64,000 nucleotides of DNA from Roseateles sp. YR242 (GTDB lineage Bacteria > Pseudomonadota > Gammaproteobacteria > Burkholderiales > Burkholderiaceae_C). Below are positions 32,628-42,279 of this stretch, in pieces. Every line of letters starts with the position of its first letter. Position 1 is the stretch's first letter. Under the pieces are notes generated by a model. The model saw only the letters and a list, made by a program, of their open reading frames with translations, was not told the origin of the DNA and made no database searches. The DNA is taken from positions 1-64,000 of the forward strand of contig NZ_FOAV01000021.1 in the NCBI RefSeq assembly GCF_900109745.1, given 5' to 3'. The position numbers and the translations under genes were made by a program.

Positions 32628-34181
32628 TCAGTTGCGGATCAGGTGATCAAAGGCCGAGAGCGCCGCCTTCGCACCATCACCGGCGGCGATGATGATCTGC
32701 TTGTAGGGCACCGTGGTGGCATCACCGGCCGCAAACACACCCGGCACCGAGGTCTGGCCCTTGGCGTCCACGATGATCTCGCCGTGCTTGGACAGTTCCA
32801 GCGTGCCTCGCAGCCATTCGGTGTTGGGCACCAGGCCGATCTGCACAAACACACCTTCCAGTTCCACCCGGCGGGCTTCACCCGTCGCACGGTCCGTGTA
32901 GTTCAGGCCATTGAGCTTGCCGTTGGCACCTGTCAGCTCGGTGGTCTGGGCTTGCTTGATGATGGTGACGTTGGCCAGGCTTTCCGCCTTCTTCACCAGC
33001 ACCGCATCGGCGCGCAGCTGGTCACCAAACTCCAGCAGCGTCACATGCTGGACGATACCGGCCAGGTCGATCGCGGCTTCCACCCCCGAGTTGCCGCCAC
33101 CGATCACCGCCACGCGCTTGCCCTTGAACAACGGGCCATCGCAGTGCGGGCAGTAGGCCACGCCCTTGTTCTTGTACTCGGCTTCGCCGGGCACATTCAC
33201 ATTGCGCCAACGCGCACCGGTGGAGAGGATGACCGTCTTGCTCTTGAGCGATGCGCCGTTGGCCAACTGAATCTCGATCAGGCCTCCCGGGGTGGTGGCC
33301 GGCACCAGCTTGTCCGCACGCTGCAGGTTCATGACGTCCACGCCGTAATCCTTGACGTGGGACTCCAGGGCCATCGCGAACTTGGGGCCATCCGTGGACA
33401 GCACCGAGATGTAGTTCTCGATCGCCAGCGTGTCATTCACCTGGCCACCAAACCGCTCCGCCGCCACACCGGTACGGATACCCTTGCGGGCGGCGTACAC
33501 GGCAGCCGCAGCACCCGCGGGGCCGCCGCCGACCACCAGCACGTCGAAGGCTTCCTTGGCCGACAGCTTGGCAGCGTCCTTGGCACCCGCATTGGTGTCC
33601 AGCTTGGCAACCACTTCTTCCACCGTCATGCGGCCGGAGCCGAAGTGCGAGCCGTTCAGGTAAACGGCCGGCACGGCCATGATCTCGCGGGCATTGACTT
33701 CGTCCTGGAACAGGCCGCCGTCGATGATCACGGTCTTCACACGGGGGTTGAGCACGGCCATCAGCGACAGCGCCTGCACCACGTCCGGGCAGTTGTGGCA
33801 GGACAGGGACATGTACACCTCGAAGGCGTAGTCGCCGTCCAGGCCCTTGACCTGGTCGATGGTGGACTGCTCCACCTTGGGCGGATGGCCGCCGGTCCAC
33901 AGCAGGGCCAGCACCAGCGAAGTGAATTCGTGGCCCAGCGGAATGCCGGCGAAGCGAAGGCTCTGCTCGGTACCCGTGCGCTTCAGGCTGAAGGAGGGGC
34001 GACGGGCATCGGTGCCATCCAGCTTGAGCGTGATCTTGTCGGACATCGAATCGATGTCCAGCAGCAGCTGCTTGAGCTGCGTGGAGCTCTCAGAGTCGTT
34101 CAGCGAAGCCTCGATTTCGAACGGCAGCGTCACCCGCTCCAGGTAGGCCTTGAGCTGCGCCTTGAGGTTGTCGTCCAACAT
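32628..34181 (-). CDS. ahpF: alkyl hydroperoxide reductase subunit F
   Basis: NADH-dependent flavoprotein that reduces the AhpC disulfide, 517 aa. The N-terminal double-thioredoxin-fold domain carries CHNC (in [18 protein letters not shown]). The FAD site is [20 protein letters not shown], the redox-active CPHC lies in [12 protein letters not shown], the NADH site is [17 protein letters not shown], and the late FAD motif is [16 protein letters not shown]. All catalytic cysteines are present. The AGGAAG upstream of the ATG and the 200-nt spacing from ahpC suggest either read-through or an own promoter. Confidence 0.98.
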   Translation of the reverse strand: MLDDNLKAQLKAYLERVTLPFEIEASLNDSESSTQLKQLLLDIDSMSDKITLKLDGTDARRPSFSLKRTGTEQSLRFAGIPLGHEFTSLVLALLWTGGHPPKVEQSTIDQVKGLDGDYAFEVYMSLSCHNCPDVVQALSLMAVLNPRVKTVIIDGGLFQDEVNAREIMAVPAVYLNGSHFGSGRMTVEEVVAKLDTNAGAKDAAKLSAKEAFDVLVVGGGPAGAAAAVYAARKGIRTGVAAERFGGQVNDTLAIENYISVLSTDGPKFAMALESHVKDYGVDVMNLQRADKLVPATTPGGLIEIQLANGASLKSKTVILSTGARWRNVNVPGEAEYKNKGVAYCPHCDGPLFKGKRVAVIGGGNSGVEAAIDLAGIVQHVTLLEFGDQLRADAVLVKKAESLANVTIIKQAQTTELTGANGKLNGLNYTDRATGEARRVELEGVFVQIGLVPNTEWLRGTLELSKHGEIIVDAKGQTSVPGVFAAGDATTVPYKQIIIAAGDGAKAALSAFDHLIRN

Positions 34182-34338
34182 CGTTTACTTCCTTTCTTGC
34201 TTGTTCGTTTGTTCAAGCGCTAAGCGACTTTGAGAACCGGCCTCCCTGGATCATTCCGATCCTTGTGAACCATCACAGGGCGGCCAGCACCCCACCCACG
34301 AGCCCAAACGGCCCGCGAGTGTTGCATTGGCAAAGATT

Positions 34339-34359
34339 GGGTGAGGAACATCCTCAACC
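34339..34359. other. hairpin between ahpC and ahpF
   Basis: Stem TGAGGA / TCCTCA with an ACA loop and partly paired flanks (GG with CC), 22 nt after the ahpC stop. Without a T-run it is a weak candidate for an attenuator or processing site that would set ahpC above ahpF, which is the usual expression ratio. Confidence 0.35.
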
Positions 34360-34381
34360 GAATCCAGGTAGGGGCAGGGAT

Positions 34382-34945
34382 TTAGATCTTGCCGACCAGG
34401 TCCAGCGACGGGGTCAGGGTCTTCTCGCCGTCGTTCCACTTGGCGGGGCAGACCTGGCCCGGGTGCTCGGCCACGTACTTGGCAGCCTTGACCTTGCGCA
34501 GGGTTTCCTTGACGTCGCGAGCGATCGCGTTGTCGTGCACTTCAGCCGTCTTGATCACGCCTTCCGGGTTGATCACGAAGGTGCCGCGCAGTGCCAAACC
34601 TTCTTCAGGGATGTGCACGCCGAAAGCGTTGGTCAGGGCGTGGGTCGGGTCGCCGATCAGGGGGAACTTGGCCTTGCCGACAGCCGGCGAGGTTTCATGC
34701 CACACCTTGTGCGAGAAGTGGGTGTCGGTGGTGACGATGTACACCTCGGCGCCCAGCTTCTGGAATTCGCCGTAGTTGTCAGCAGCGTCTTCGACTTCGG
34801 TCGGGCAGTTGAAGGTGAAGGCGGCCGGCATGAAAATCAGCACGGACCACTTGCCCTTGAGCGACTCTTCCGTCACCTCGATGAACTTGCCGTTATGGAA
34901 GGCCTGGGCCTTGAAGGGCTGCACTTGGGTATTGATCAGGGACAT
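34382..34945 (-). CDS. ahpC: alkyl hydroperoxide reductase subunit C (2-Cys peroxiredoxin)
   Basis: Reduces hydrogen peroxide and organic peroxides, 187 aa. The peroxidatic Cys47 sits in FTFNCPTEVED, where most family members have FTFVCPTELED; the resolving Cys lies near residue 166 in HPGQVCPAKW. The C-terminal tail KTLTPSLDLVGKI matches the AhpC-Prx1 class. GAGACGAGAG precedes the ATG. It is the first gene of ahpC-ahpF; a 51-bp inverted repeat about 100 nt upstream is the likely regulatory site. Confidence 0.98.
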   Translation of the reverse strand: MSLINTQVQPFKAQAFHNGKFIEVTEESLKGKWSVLIFMPAAFTFNCPTEVEDAADNYGEFQKLGAEVYIVTTDTHFSHKVWHETSPAVGKAKFPLIGDPTHALTNAFGVHIPEEGLALRGTFVINPEGVIKTAEVHDNAIARDVKETLRKVKAAKYVAEHPGQVCPAKWNDGEKTLTPSLDLVGKI

Positions 34946-35041
34946 CTCTCGTCTCGCTGTTGGGTTGATGGGATGACGGAATGATAGGGGGATCCCCCCA
35001 GTGGCGGAGTTGAATTCCCCAATGAGGCTTATTGGCTCAGG

Positions 35042-35092
35042 CTATTGATGATGACTATCAAAGATAAGTCACCCGATAGTCATCATTCATAG
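35042..35092. promoter_or_regulatory. 18-bp inverted repeat upstream of ahpC, candidate operator
   Basis: Arms CTATTGATGATGACTATC (35042-35059) and GATAGTCATCATTCATAG (35075-35092) match at 16 of 18 positions around a 15-nt centre that holds a third imperfect half-site, GATAAGTC. It lies 97-147 nt upstream of the ahpC start and after the lysA stop. A peroxide regulator such as OxyR is an obvious candidate, but the ATAG/CTAT spacing (9-17-9) differs from the classic 7-7-7 OxyR pattern, so the protein is undetermined. Confidence 0.55.
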
Positions 35093-35125
35093 ATTGCCCG
35101 GGCCGGTTTTTCAACCGTTTTTCCT

Positions 35126-36388
35126 TCAGACCTGCTCCAGCGACAACAGTTCTTCCACCGTCTGACGCCGGCGGATCAGCCGCGCGCGGCCCGCGTCAAC
35201 CAGCACTTCCGCGATCAGCGGCCGGCTGTTGTAGTTGCTGGACATGGAGGCCCCGTAGGCGCCGGTGTCATGGATGACCAGCAGGTCCCCCACGCGCGCC
35301 TCGGGCAGGTCGCGTGTCAGGACCACGCCGCCGTCGGCCTGCGTAAACACATCTCCGCTTTCACACAGGGGTCCCGCGACCACGGTCGCGCGTTGCGGGC
35401 GTTCGACGCCGTCCGCTGCAATCAGGTCCATCGCATGGAAGCTGCCATACATGGCGGGGCGCATCAGCTCATTGAAGCCAGCATCCACCAGCAGGAAGTG
35501 CTGGCTGCCCTGTTGCTTGACCGCCCGCACCTCGGCGAGCAGAACCCCTGATTCGGCCACCAGGTAGCGGCCGGGCTCGATCTCCAGCGACAACGGGTGG
35601 CCGATCACGGCCTGCGCCTGCTGGCGCGCCGCATCCCAGAGGCTGAAGTAATGTGCCGGATCGATGCGCGCATCCCCCTGCTGGTAAGGAATCGAAAGTC
35701 CGCCACCAGCCGAGATGGCGTGCAGGTCCAACCCGGCCGTACGAACCTGGCGGACCAGTTCCACCATCGCGCCGCAGACCTCGGCGAGATGTCGGTAATC
35801 CACCCCCGAGCCGATGTGCATGTGCAAGCCGATCAGCTGCAGGCCCTGCTCGCGGATGGCGGCCAGCGCCTGCGGCAGTTGCTCGTGCCAGATGCCATGC
35901 TTGCTGTGCTCACCGCCCGTGTTGGTCTTGTTGCTGTGGCCATGGCCAAAACCAGGGTTCAGGCGCAACCAGACCGGATGGCCGGGCGACACCTGGGCCA
36001 ACTGGCCCAGCATGTCGATGGAGCCGGCATTCACCGGCACCCGGTGCTCGGCCACGGTCCGCAACGTCTCGCGGTCCAACAGGTCGGCGGTGAAGACGAT
36101 GTCCGAATGCACGACGTCCTCGCCTTGTCCGACGGTGAAGCCGGCGGCCAGCGCCCGCAGCACTTCGCCGCGAGATACCGCGTCCACCTTCACCCCCTGC
36201 TCCCGCAGCAGATGCAGCACGTGGGTGTTGGAGCAGGCCTTCTGGGCAAAACGGACCACGTCGAACTGCCGCAGCGCGCCTGCTCGTTCACGGATCAGTT
36301 CCGCGTCATACACCCACAGCGGTGTGCCGAAGCGCGCGGTGAGTTCCTTGAAAAAGCGTGCCCGTGCGGGCGTCAGAGCTTGCGGCAT
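35126..36388 (-). CDS. lysA: diaminopimelate decarboxylase, E. coli type
   Basis: PLP enzyme for the last step of lysine synthesis, meso-diaminopimelate to L-lysine. The 420-aa protein follows E. coli LysA closely: FDVVRFAQKACSN (PLP Lys), NPGFGHGHSNKTNTGGEHSK, HMHIGSGVDY, SAGGGLSIPYQQG, EPGRYLVAESG, GPLCESGDVF (active-site Cys) and HDTGAYGASMSSNYNSRP. ATG 36388 gives the family length; the frame continues upstream without homology. It is divergent from a LysR-family gene, reproducing the E. coli lysA-lysR arrangement, so LysR activation in response to diaminopimelate is likely. Confidence 0.97.
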   Translation of the reverse strand: MPQALTPARARFFKELTARFGTPLWVYDAELIRERAGALRQFDVVRFAQKACSNTHVLHLLREQGVKVDAVSRGEVLRALAAGFTVGQGEDVVHSDIVFTADLLDRETLRTVAEHRVPVNAGSIDMLGQLAQVSPGHPVWLRLNPGFGHGHSNKTNTGGEHSKHGIWHEQLPQALAAIREQGLQLIGLHMHIGSGVDYRHLAEVCGAMVELVRQVRTAGLDLHAISAGGGLSIPYQQGDARIDPAHYFSLWDAARQQAQAVIGHPLSLEIEPGRYLVAESGVLLAEVRAVKQQGSQHFLLVDAGFNELMRPAMYGSFHAMDLIAADGVERPQRATVVAGPLCESGDVFTQADGGVVLTRDLPEARVGDLLVIHDTGAYGASMSSNYNSRPLIAEVLVDAGRARLIRRRQTVEELLSLEQV

Positions 36389-36582
36389 ATCTTGCAGACG
36401 GTGGCCAGAGAATGTCCGAAGCATCGCGCCGGTCGGCCATTCACTCAAATGCTTTGTTTTTCGCACTACATTCACTGTTGATATGACAGGAGGTTTTCAG
36501 GAAACCTCTTCATGGCTTCTTCGAACGGGCGCTTCCGCGAGCAGCCACCCTGCTCCGCCCAATGATGAATGGATCGCGCGCG

Positions 36583-37509
36583 ATGTCTCTGTCCCACCGC
36601 CATATTGAAGTGTTCCGTGCCGTGATGACGGCCGGCAGCGTGACAGGCGCCGCCCAGTTGCTGTTCACTTCACAGCCCACCATCAGCCGGGAACTGGCTC
36701 GCATGGAGGGCCTGCTGGGTTATGCGCTGTTTGAGCGCGGCGCCGGCCGGGTCAAGCCGACGGCACGGGCGCTTGCCCTGTTCGATGAGGTTCAGCGCGT
36801 CTACCAGGGCTTGGACCAGGTGATCGCCCGCGCCCAGTCACTGGGGCGTGCGGAAGATGAGCAGCTTCAGGTCTTGACCTTACCGGCTCTGGCCCATGCC
36901 TTGCTGCCCATGGCCAGCGCTCGCTGGCTGGCGCAGCATCCGCAGGCCGCCCTCTCGCTGACCCCGCAGGAGTCACCGCTGCTGGAAGAGTGGATGGCGG
37001 CCCAGCGGTTCGACATCGGGCTGAGCGAAAGCACGGGCACCGTGCCTGGCACGGAGAGCGAAACCCTGGCGGAGCTGGATGAGGTGTGTGTGCTGCCCGC
37101 CGGGCATTCGCTGGCGCAGCGGCCGATGCTGGAACCGCGCGACTTCGAAGGCGAGCGCTTCGTCAGCCTGGCGGCCGACGACCCGTACCGACGCCAGTTC
37201 GACGCCATCTTCAACGCGGCTGGCGTGCAGCGGCGCCTGCAGGCCGAGACCCACAGTGCGATCGCCGTGTGTGCCCTGGTCCAGCAGGGATTGGGCATCA
37301 CCCTGGTCAACCCGCTCACCGCCTGGGCCTGCGCAGGGACCGGTTCGGAGGCAGGGACCGGGCTGGTGGTGCGGCCGTTCTCGGTCTCCGTGCCCTTCCG
37401 CATCCAGGCGCTGCTGCCGCAACACCGGCCCCGGCATGCGCTTGCCGCCGCGTACATCGACGCGGTCAGAGGCGTGCTGGCAGACATGCAGGAAAGACAA
37501 GCCCGCTGA
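36583..37509 (+). CDS. lysR: LysR transcriptional activator of lysA
   Basis: A 308-aa LysR-type regulator. The winged HTH (HIEVFRAVMTAGSVTGAAQL then FTSQPTISRELARMEGLLGY) and the effector domain (GLSESTGTVPG, LVQQGLGITLVNP) are complete. The HTH sequence and the position divergent from lysA match E. coli LysR, the founding member of the family, so lysA is its probable target. The ~190-nt divergent gap (36389-36582) should hold the operator, but I could not fix a clear T-N11-A box. ATG 36583 is preferred over 36562 because family members start just before the HTH. Confidence 0.9.
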   Translation: MSLSHRHIEVFRAVMTAGSVTGAAQLLFTSQPTISRELARMEGLLGYALFERGAGRVKPTARALALFDEVQRVYQGLDQVIARAQSLGRAEDEQLQVLTLPALAHALLPMASARWLAQHPQAALSLTPQESPLLEEWMAAQRFDIGLSESTGTVPGTESETLAELDEVCVLPAGHSLAQRPMLEPRDFEGERFVSLAADDPYRRQFDAIFNAAGVQRRLQAETHSAIAVCALVQQGLGITLVNPLTAWACAGTGSEAGTGLVVRPFSVSVPFRIQALLPQHRPRHALAAAYIDAVRGVLADMQERQAR

Positions 37510-37529
37510 AGCGGAGCCTGGGGTGCTGA

Positions 37530-37551
37530 GGGCCTGCACAACGGCAGGCCC
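37530..37551. terminator. hairpin between convergent lysR and dxs
   Basis: Stem GGGCCTG / CAGGCCC (37530-37536 with 37545-37551) around an 8-nt loop, in the 58-nt gap between two convergent genes. No T-run follows, so confidence as an intrinsic terminator is moderate. Confidence 0.5.
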
Positions 37552-37567
37552 TGGCGCCGTCCGGCGC

Positions 37568-39505
37568 TTACTTGTTGGCGACCGAACGCAGCGATGCCAC
37601 GTTCAGGAAGCGCTGGCGCACCGAGTGCTCGATGCCCGCGGCATCCAGGCCCGCCTGCGCCATCAGCTTGCCCGGCTCGCCATGCTCCACATAGGTGTCC
37701 GGCAGGCCCAACTGCAGCACCGGCAGGCTGAAGCCTTGGGCCTGCAGGCTTTCCAGCACGGCGCTGCCTGCGCCACCCATCACGCAGCCGTCCTCGATCG
37801 TGACCAACGCATCATGGGTGCGGGCCAGTTCGGCCACGAGCTCCGCGTCCAGCGGCTTGGCGAAGCGCATGTTGGCCACGCTGGCATCCAGCCCCTCGGC
37901 TGCCTTCAGCGCCGGGTACAGCAAAGTGCCAAAGGCCAGGATGGCCACGCGCGGGGCGCCGTGCCCGTGTGTCTGTGGCTGCGCCGAATGGCGGCGCATC
38001 TCGCCCTTGCCCCAGGGCAAGGCCACCATGTCCTTGACGATGGGTTCCCCCACACCTGCCCCACGCGGATAACGCACGGTCACCGGGCCGTTGTGCAGAT
38101 GGCCGGTGTAGAACGCCCGGCGGCATTCGTTCTCGTCCGCCGGTGTCAGCACGCTCATGTTGGGAATGCAGCGGGTGAAGGCGATGTCGTAGTTGCCGGC
38201 GTGTGTGGCGCCGTCCGCGCCCACGAGGCCGGCCCGGTCCAGCGCGAACAGCACCGGCAGGTTCTGCAGGGCCACGTCGTGGATCAACTGGTCGTAGCCG
38301 CGCTGCAGGAAGGTCGAGTAGATGGCCACCACCGGCTTCAGGCCTTCGCAGGCCATGCCGCCCGCGAAGGTCACAGCATGCTGTTCGGCAATGCCGACGT
38401 CGTAATAACGGGTCGGGAAGCGCTTGTGGAACTCCACCATGCCGGAGCCTTCACGCATGGCCGGGGTGATGGCGACCAGCTTGGGGTCTGCCTCCGCCAT
38501 GTCGCACAGCCAGTCGCCAAACACCTGGGTAAAGGTCTTCTTGGCGGGCGCGGTGGAGGGCTTGATGCCTTCGGCAGGATTGAAGGGGGTCGGGCCGTGG
38601 TACTTGACCGGGTCGGCCTCCGCCAGCTTGTAGCCCTGGCCCTTGCGGGTCACCACGTGCAGAAACTGCGGGCCCTTCTTGTCACGCAGGTTCTCCAGCG
38701 TGGGAACCAGCGAATCCAGGTCGTGGCCGTCGATGGGGCCGACGTAGTTGAAGCCGAATTCTTCGAAGATCGTGCCGGGCACGAACATGCCCTTGGTGTG
38801 TTCTTCGAAGCGGCGCGCAAATTCATACAGCGGCGTGTGCTTGAGCACCGACTTGGCGCCCTCGCGTGCAGCGGCGTAGAACTTGCCGCTCATCAGCCGG
38901 GTGAAGTACTTGTTGAGCGCACCCACGGGGGGGCTGATCGACATGTCGTTGTCGTTCAGGATCACCAGCACATCGCCCAGCAGGCCGCCATGGGCCACAC
39001 CGGCGTTGTTGAGCGCCTCGAAGGCCATGCCGGCCGTCATGGCGCCGTCGCCGATGATGGCCACGGCACGGCGGCTTTCGCCCTTGAGCTTGGCTGCCAT
39101 CGCCATGCCGTGTGCGGCGGAGATGGAGGTGCTGGAGTGGGCGGTGCCGAAGGTGTCGTATTCGCTCTCGTCCCGCCGCGGGAAGCCGGAAATGCCGCCC
39201 TGCTGGCGCAGGGTCTTCATGGCGTCCCGGCGGCCGGTGAGGATCTTGTGGGGATAGGTCTGATGGCCCACGTCCCAGACGAGCCGGTCACGCGGCGTGT
39301 CGTAGACATAGTGCAGGGCAATGGTGAGCTCCACCGTGCCCAGGTTGGACGAGAGGTGGCCCCCCGTCTTGGACACGCTGTCCAGCACATGGCTGCGCAC
39401 CTCGTCGGCCAGCTGCGGGAGCTGGTTGCGAGCGAGGCGACGCACGTCCGCCGGGCTGTCGATGGTGTTCAGCAGCGGCAGCTGGTTCGCATGGTTGTCA
39501 CTCAT
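37568..39505 (-). CDS. dxs: 1-deoxy-D-xylulose-5-phosphate synthase
   Basis: Thiamine-diphosphate enzyme that condenses pyruvate and glyceraldehyde 3-phosphate, the entry step of the MEP isoprenoid pathway. The 645-aa protein has the transketolase-like N-domain ([33 protein letters not shown]), the ThDP/Mg site ([20 protein letters not shown]), the catalytic Glu region ([19 protein letters not shown]) and a transketolase C-domain. AAAAGG precedes the ATG. It lies last in xseB-ispA-dxs, a widely conserved unit that puts two consecutive isoprenoid steps together. Confidence 0.98.
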   Translation of the reverse strand: MSDNHANQLPLLNTIDSPADVRRLARNQLPQLADEVRSHVLDSVSKTGGHLSSNLGTVELTIALHYVYDTPRDRLVWDVGHQTYPHKILTGRRDAMKTLRQQGGISGFPRRDESEYDTFGTAHSSTSISAAHGMAMAAKLKGESRRAVAIIGDGAMTAGMAFEALNNAGVAHGGLLGDVLVILNDNDMSISPPVGALNKYFTRLMSGKFYAAAREGAKSVLKHTPLYEFARRFEEHTKGMFVPGTIFEEFGFNYVGPIDGHDLDSLVPTLENLRDKKGPQFLHVVTRKGQGYKLAEADPVKYHGPTPFNPAEGIKPSTAPAKKTFTQVFGDWLCDMAEADPKLVAITPAMREGSGMVEFHKRFPTRYYDVGIAEQHAVTFAGGMACEGLKPVVAIYSTFLQRGYDQLIHDVALQNLPVLFALDRAGLVGADGATHAGNYDIAFTRCIPNMSVLTPADENECRRAFYTGHLHNGPVTVRYPRGAGVGEPIVKDMVALPWGKGEMRRHSAQPQTHGHGAPRVAILAFGTLLYPALKAAEGLDASVANMRFAKPLDAELVAELARTHDALVTIEDGCVMGGAGSAVLESLQAQGFSLPVLQLGLPDTYVEHGEPGKLMAQAGLDAAGIEHSVRQRFLNVASLRSVANK

Positions 39506-39516
39506 GACCGGACCTT

Positions 39517-40404
39517 TTAGTTGTCTCGTTCGACCACCTTGTCAGCCAGCAGGCTGAGCCAGGCGGTGTCGGCCAGGCCACTGTCGGCCAGAGCCTTGTG
39601 GGCCTGGTCGCGCAGTTGGTGCGCGTAGGCGCGCGCCGGCTCAAGGCCAAGGACGCTGACATAGGTGGGCTTGTTGCTGTCCTGATCCTTGCCAGCCGTC
39701 TTGCCCAGGACTTCGGAATCCTGGGTGACGTCAAGAATGTCGTCCACCACCTGGAAGGCCAGGCCGATGGCGGCACCGTAATCGCTCAATGCCTGCCACG
39801 CCACCTCACGGATGTCGCCACAGGCGGCACCCATCAGGACGCTGGCCTGCAGCAGCACGCCGGTCTTGCGGCGGTGCATGTCGCGCAGCTGGGTTTCGTC
39901 CAGCGGCTTGCCGACGCTGGCGAGGTCGATGGCCTGGCCACCGGCCATGCCGTCATACCCGCTGGCACGGGCCAGCAGGCGGCACAGCCGTGCCTGCAAT
40001 GCGGGTGCGACACCAGTGTCCGGCGTCAGCACGTCAAAGGCCAGTGCCTGCATGGCGTCGCCCGCCAGCATGGCTTGGGCTTCTCCATATTGCACGTGCA
40101 AGGTCGGCTTGCCGCGGCGCAGGACGTCGTTGTCCATGCAGGGCATGTCGTCATGCGCCAACGAATAGGCGTGGATCAGCTCCACCGCGCAGGCCGACCG
40201 CAGGGCGGCTTCGCGTTCCCCCCCCACGGCTTCGGCGGCGGCCATCACCAGCAATGGGCGCAGGCGCTTGCCCGCCCCCAGAACCGCGTAACGCATGGCT
40301 TCGCCCAGACCCGCTGGCGCGCCTGGCGGCACCCAGGCCTCCAGGGCTTGTTCCACGTCCAGCAGGGCCCGCTTGACCCAGTGCTCGAACACTCCTGCAT
40401 CCAC
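39517..40404 (-). CDS. ispA: farnesyl diphosphate synthase (polyprenyl synthetase)
   Basis: Condenses IPP with DMAPP/GPP to make farnesyl diphosphate, 295 aa. The first Asp-rich motif is [19 protein letters not shown], of the bacterial DDxxxxD type with the FPP-synthase insertion. The second is [19 protein letters not shown]. The lysine-bearing [15 protein letters not shown] is present. GTG 40404 follows the xseB TAA stop directly, so translation is coupled. dxs starts 11 nt downstream. Confidence 0.96.
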   Translation of the reverse strand: MDAGVFEHWVKRALLDVEQALEAWVPPGAPAGLGEAMRYAVLGAGKRLRPLLVMAAAEAVGGEREAALRSACAVELIHAYSLAHDDMPCMDNDVLRRGKPTLHVQYGEAQAMLAGDAMQALAFDVLTPDTGVAPALQARLCRLLARASGYDGMAGGQAIDLASVGKPLDETQLRDMHRRKTGVLLQASVLMGAACGDIREVAWQALSDYGAAIGLAFQVVDDILDVTQDSEVLGKTAGKDQDSNKPTYVSVLGLEPARAYAHQLRDQAHKALADSGLADTAWLSLLADKVVERDN

Positions 40405-40677
40405 TTATGCTTCTCCCCAAGGCCGCATTTCGCCGCCTTCCAACGCTTGTACTTGTTGTTCAACGGCCTGCAGACGGGTACGGCAGAACTTCAACAGTTC
40501 GGCGCCCCGCTGATAACTGGCCAACAACTGGTCCAGCGGCAATTGGCCAGCCTCCATCGACTGAATCAGCCGCTCCAGCTCGTCCACCGCCAGTTCATAA
40601 CTGACGGGGTCGGAGCCGTTGGTGGGCTGAAGTGCCGAGGTGGCACTGGTCTGGGCGCTTGCGGAAGGCTTGCTCAT
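40405..40677 (-). CDS. xseB: exodeoxyribonuclease VII small subunit
   Basis: Small subunit of ExoVII, which with XseA degrades single-stranded DNA. The 90-aa product has an Ala/Ser-rich start, then the conserved helical pair: [40 protein letters not shown] and [14 protein letters not shown]. The family name motif E-L-E-x-I-V is represented by ELERLIQ. ATG 40677 is preferred; a TACAAT hexamer (40698-40703, minus) 20 nt upstream may be the promoter -10 for the xseB-ispA-dxs unit. Confidence 0.93.
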   Translation of the reverse strand: MSKPSASAQTSATSALQPTNGSDPVSYELAVDELERLIQSMEAGQLPLDQLLASYQRGAELLKFCRTRLQAVEQQVQALEGGEMRPWGEA

Positions 40678-41060
40678 TTCAAAACGCGAAAAAGGGGATT
40701 GTAAGCATCCCACCCTGATGCTCTATGACTAGACCAACGGGGGATGTGAATCGAACGCCACAAGCGTCATAGGAGGTAAGTTGCACCATTGTGGCGCAGC
40801 GACCTTCCGCCAGCGCAGGGCAATCCGAGGGCCTGGCGGGTCGCCGTGCGGGGTCGGGGCGGCCGGGTACAATCCCCGGTTCCCCTACGCGGCGGGTTGC
40901 TCTAGAAGCCAGGCCATGATCGCTCATTCCTGACTGGTCATTGCATGAGCGCTGAAGGCAGCCGTCGCGATTTTTCTTACACGTCCAACATTCCGGTTCG
41001 CCCGATCTGGGGGGTGGCTGGTCACGGTTGACATTGGTTTCTTGGAGACCCTCTTGGATC
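40678..41060. other. divergent intergenic region between xseB and the Rieske oxygenase gene
   Basis: A 383-nt gap with no convincing gene on either strand. It holds two -10-like TACAAT hexamers: 40698-40703 on the minus strand (for xseB) and 40868-40873 on the plus strand, nearly 190 nt before the oxygenase start. If the latter is used, the oxygenase mRNA has a long leader that might be structured. No -35 of quality, riboswitch or tRNA is recognisable. Confidence 0.4.
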
Positions 41061-42179
41061 ATGTCCGACCTGAGCATTTCTCTCAGCGCCCTTGAACGCA
41101 GCACGGCCCCCTCAGTCACCCAGCTGCCTGTCACTTCCTACTTCGATGAGGACCTGTTCCGTCGCGAACAGGAACTGATCTTCCAGCATGGCCCCCGTTA
41201 TCTGGGGCACGCGCTTGCCGTGCCCGAGGTCGGTGACTATTACGCCCTCCCGCAGGAGGGTGAAGGCCGCGCGCTCGTGCGTAGCGCAGACGGCATCCAG
41301 CTCATTTCCAACATCTGCCGGCACCGGCAGGCGGTGATGTTGCGTGGGCGCGGCAACACGAGCAGCAACATCGTCTGCCCGTTGCACCGCTGGACCTACG
41401 ACCTCAAGGGTGGGTTGGTGGGTGCGCCGCACTTCAAGCAGGACCCTTGCCTGCACCTGAATCGTTATGGCGTGCGGGAGTGGAACGGCCTGCTGTTTGA
41501 AGACAACGGGCGCGACATTGCGGCCGATCTGGCGGCCCTGGGTCCGCGAGGCGCGCTGGATTTCAGCGGCTACCAGCTTGACCGCATCCATGTCCACGAG
41601 TGTGACTACAACTGGAAGACCTTCATCGAGGTCTATCTGGAGGATTACCACGTGGGCCCGTTCCATCCGGGTCTGGGCCAGTTCGTCACCTGCGACGACC
41701 TGGCGTGGGAATTTGGCCGTGACTATTCCGTCCAGACGGTGGGCGTGAACAAGGCGCTGAGCAAGCCGGGGTCGGCTGTCTACGAAAAGTGGCACCAGCA
41801 GGTGCTGGGCTTCAATCAGGGCGAAGCGCCGCAGCAGGGTGCCATCTGGCTGACGTACTACCCCAACATCATGGTGGAGTGGTATCCCAACGTCCTGGTG
41901 ATTTCCACCTTGTTCCCGCGAGGCCCGCAAAAGACAGCCAATATTGTCGAGTTCTATTACCCCGAGGAAATCGTCGCTTTCGAACGCGATTTCGTCGAGG
42001 CTCAGCAGGCCGCCTATATGGAAACCTGCGTGGAAGACGACGAGATTGCCATCCGCATGGATGCTGGCCGCAAGGCGCTGATGGACCGTGGCGACAACGA
42101 GGTGGGCCCTTACCAGTCCCCCATGGAAGACGGCATGAAGCACTTCCATGAGTGGTACCGGTCGCTGATGAAGCGCTGA
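41061..42179 (+). CDS. Rieske non-heme iron oxygenase, alpha subunit
   Basis: A 372-aa aromatic-ring-hydroxylating/choline-monooxygenase-type oxygenase. The Rieske 2Fe-2S ligands are CRHRQ and CPLH, 17 residues apart; the mononuclear iron site is the NWKTFIEVYLEDYHVGPFHP segment with two His. It is shorter than classical dioxygenase alpha subunits and no beta subunit, ferredoxin or reductase gene lies nearby, so electrons must come from elsewhere and the substrate is unknown. GGAG lies 13-16 nt upstream of the ATG. Next is an EamA transporter, 100 nt away. Confidence 0.87.
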   Translation: MSDLSISLSALERSTAPSVTQLPVTSYFDEDLFRREQELIFQHGPRYLGHALAVPEVGDYYALPQEGEGRALVRSADGIQLISNICRHRQAVMLRGRGNTSSNIVCPLHRWTYDLKGGLVGAPHFKQDPCLHLNRYGVREWNGLLFEDNGRDIAADLAALGPRGALDFSGYQLDRIHVHECDYNWKTFIEVYLEDYHVGPFHPGLGQFVTCDDLAWEFGRDYSVQTVGVNKALSKPGSAVYEKWHQQVLGFNQGEAPQQGAIWLTYYPNIMVEWYPNVLVISTLFPRGPQKTANIVEFYYPEEIVAFERDFVEAQQAAYMETCVEDDEIAIRMDAGRKALMDRGDNEVGPYQSPMEDGMKHFHEWYRSLMKR

Positions 42180-42279
42180 CCCCGCGGTCCGCACACCGCC
42201 CCGCCTCACACCGCTTCGACCTCCCCACCACGCCCTACCCTCCCGCCCCCTTCCATTTTGGGCAGAGAATCAGTCCCAT

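Noticed and set aside
35042-35092. Naming the ahpC inverted repeat an OxyR site
   Set aside because: The spacing of ATAG/CTAT half-sites does not match the known OxyR pattern, and no oxyR gene is in the window.
40868-40940. A tRNA or small RNA suggested by GGTTCCCC and GC-rich flanks
   Set aside because: No acceptor or anticodon stem can be drawn, and only a -10-like TACAAT is credible.
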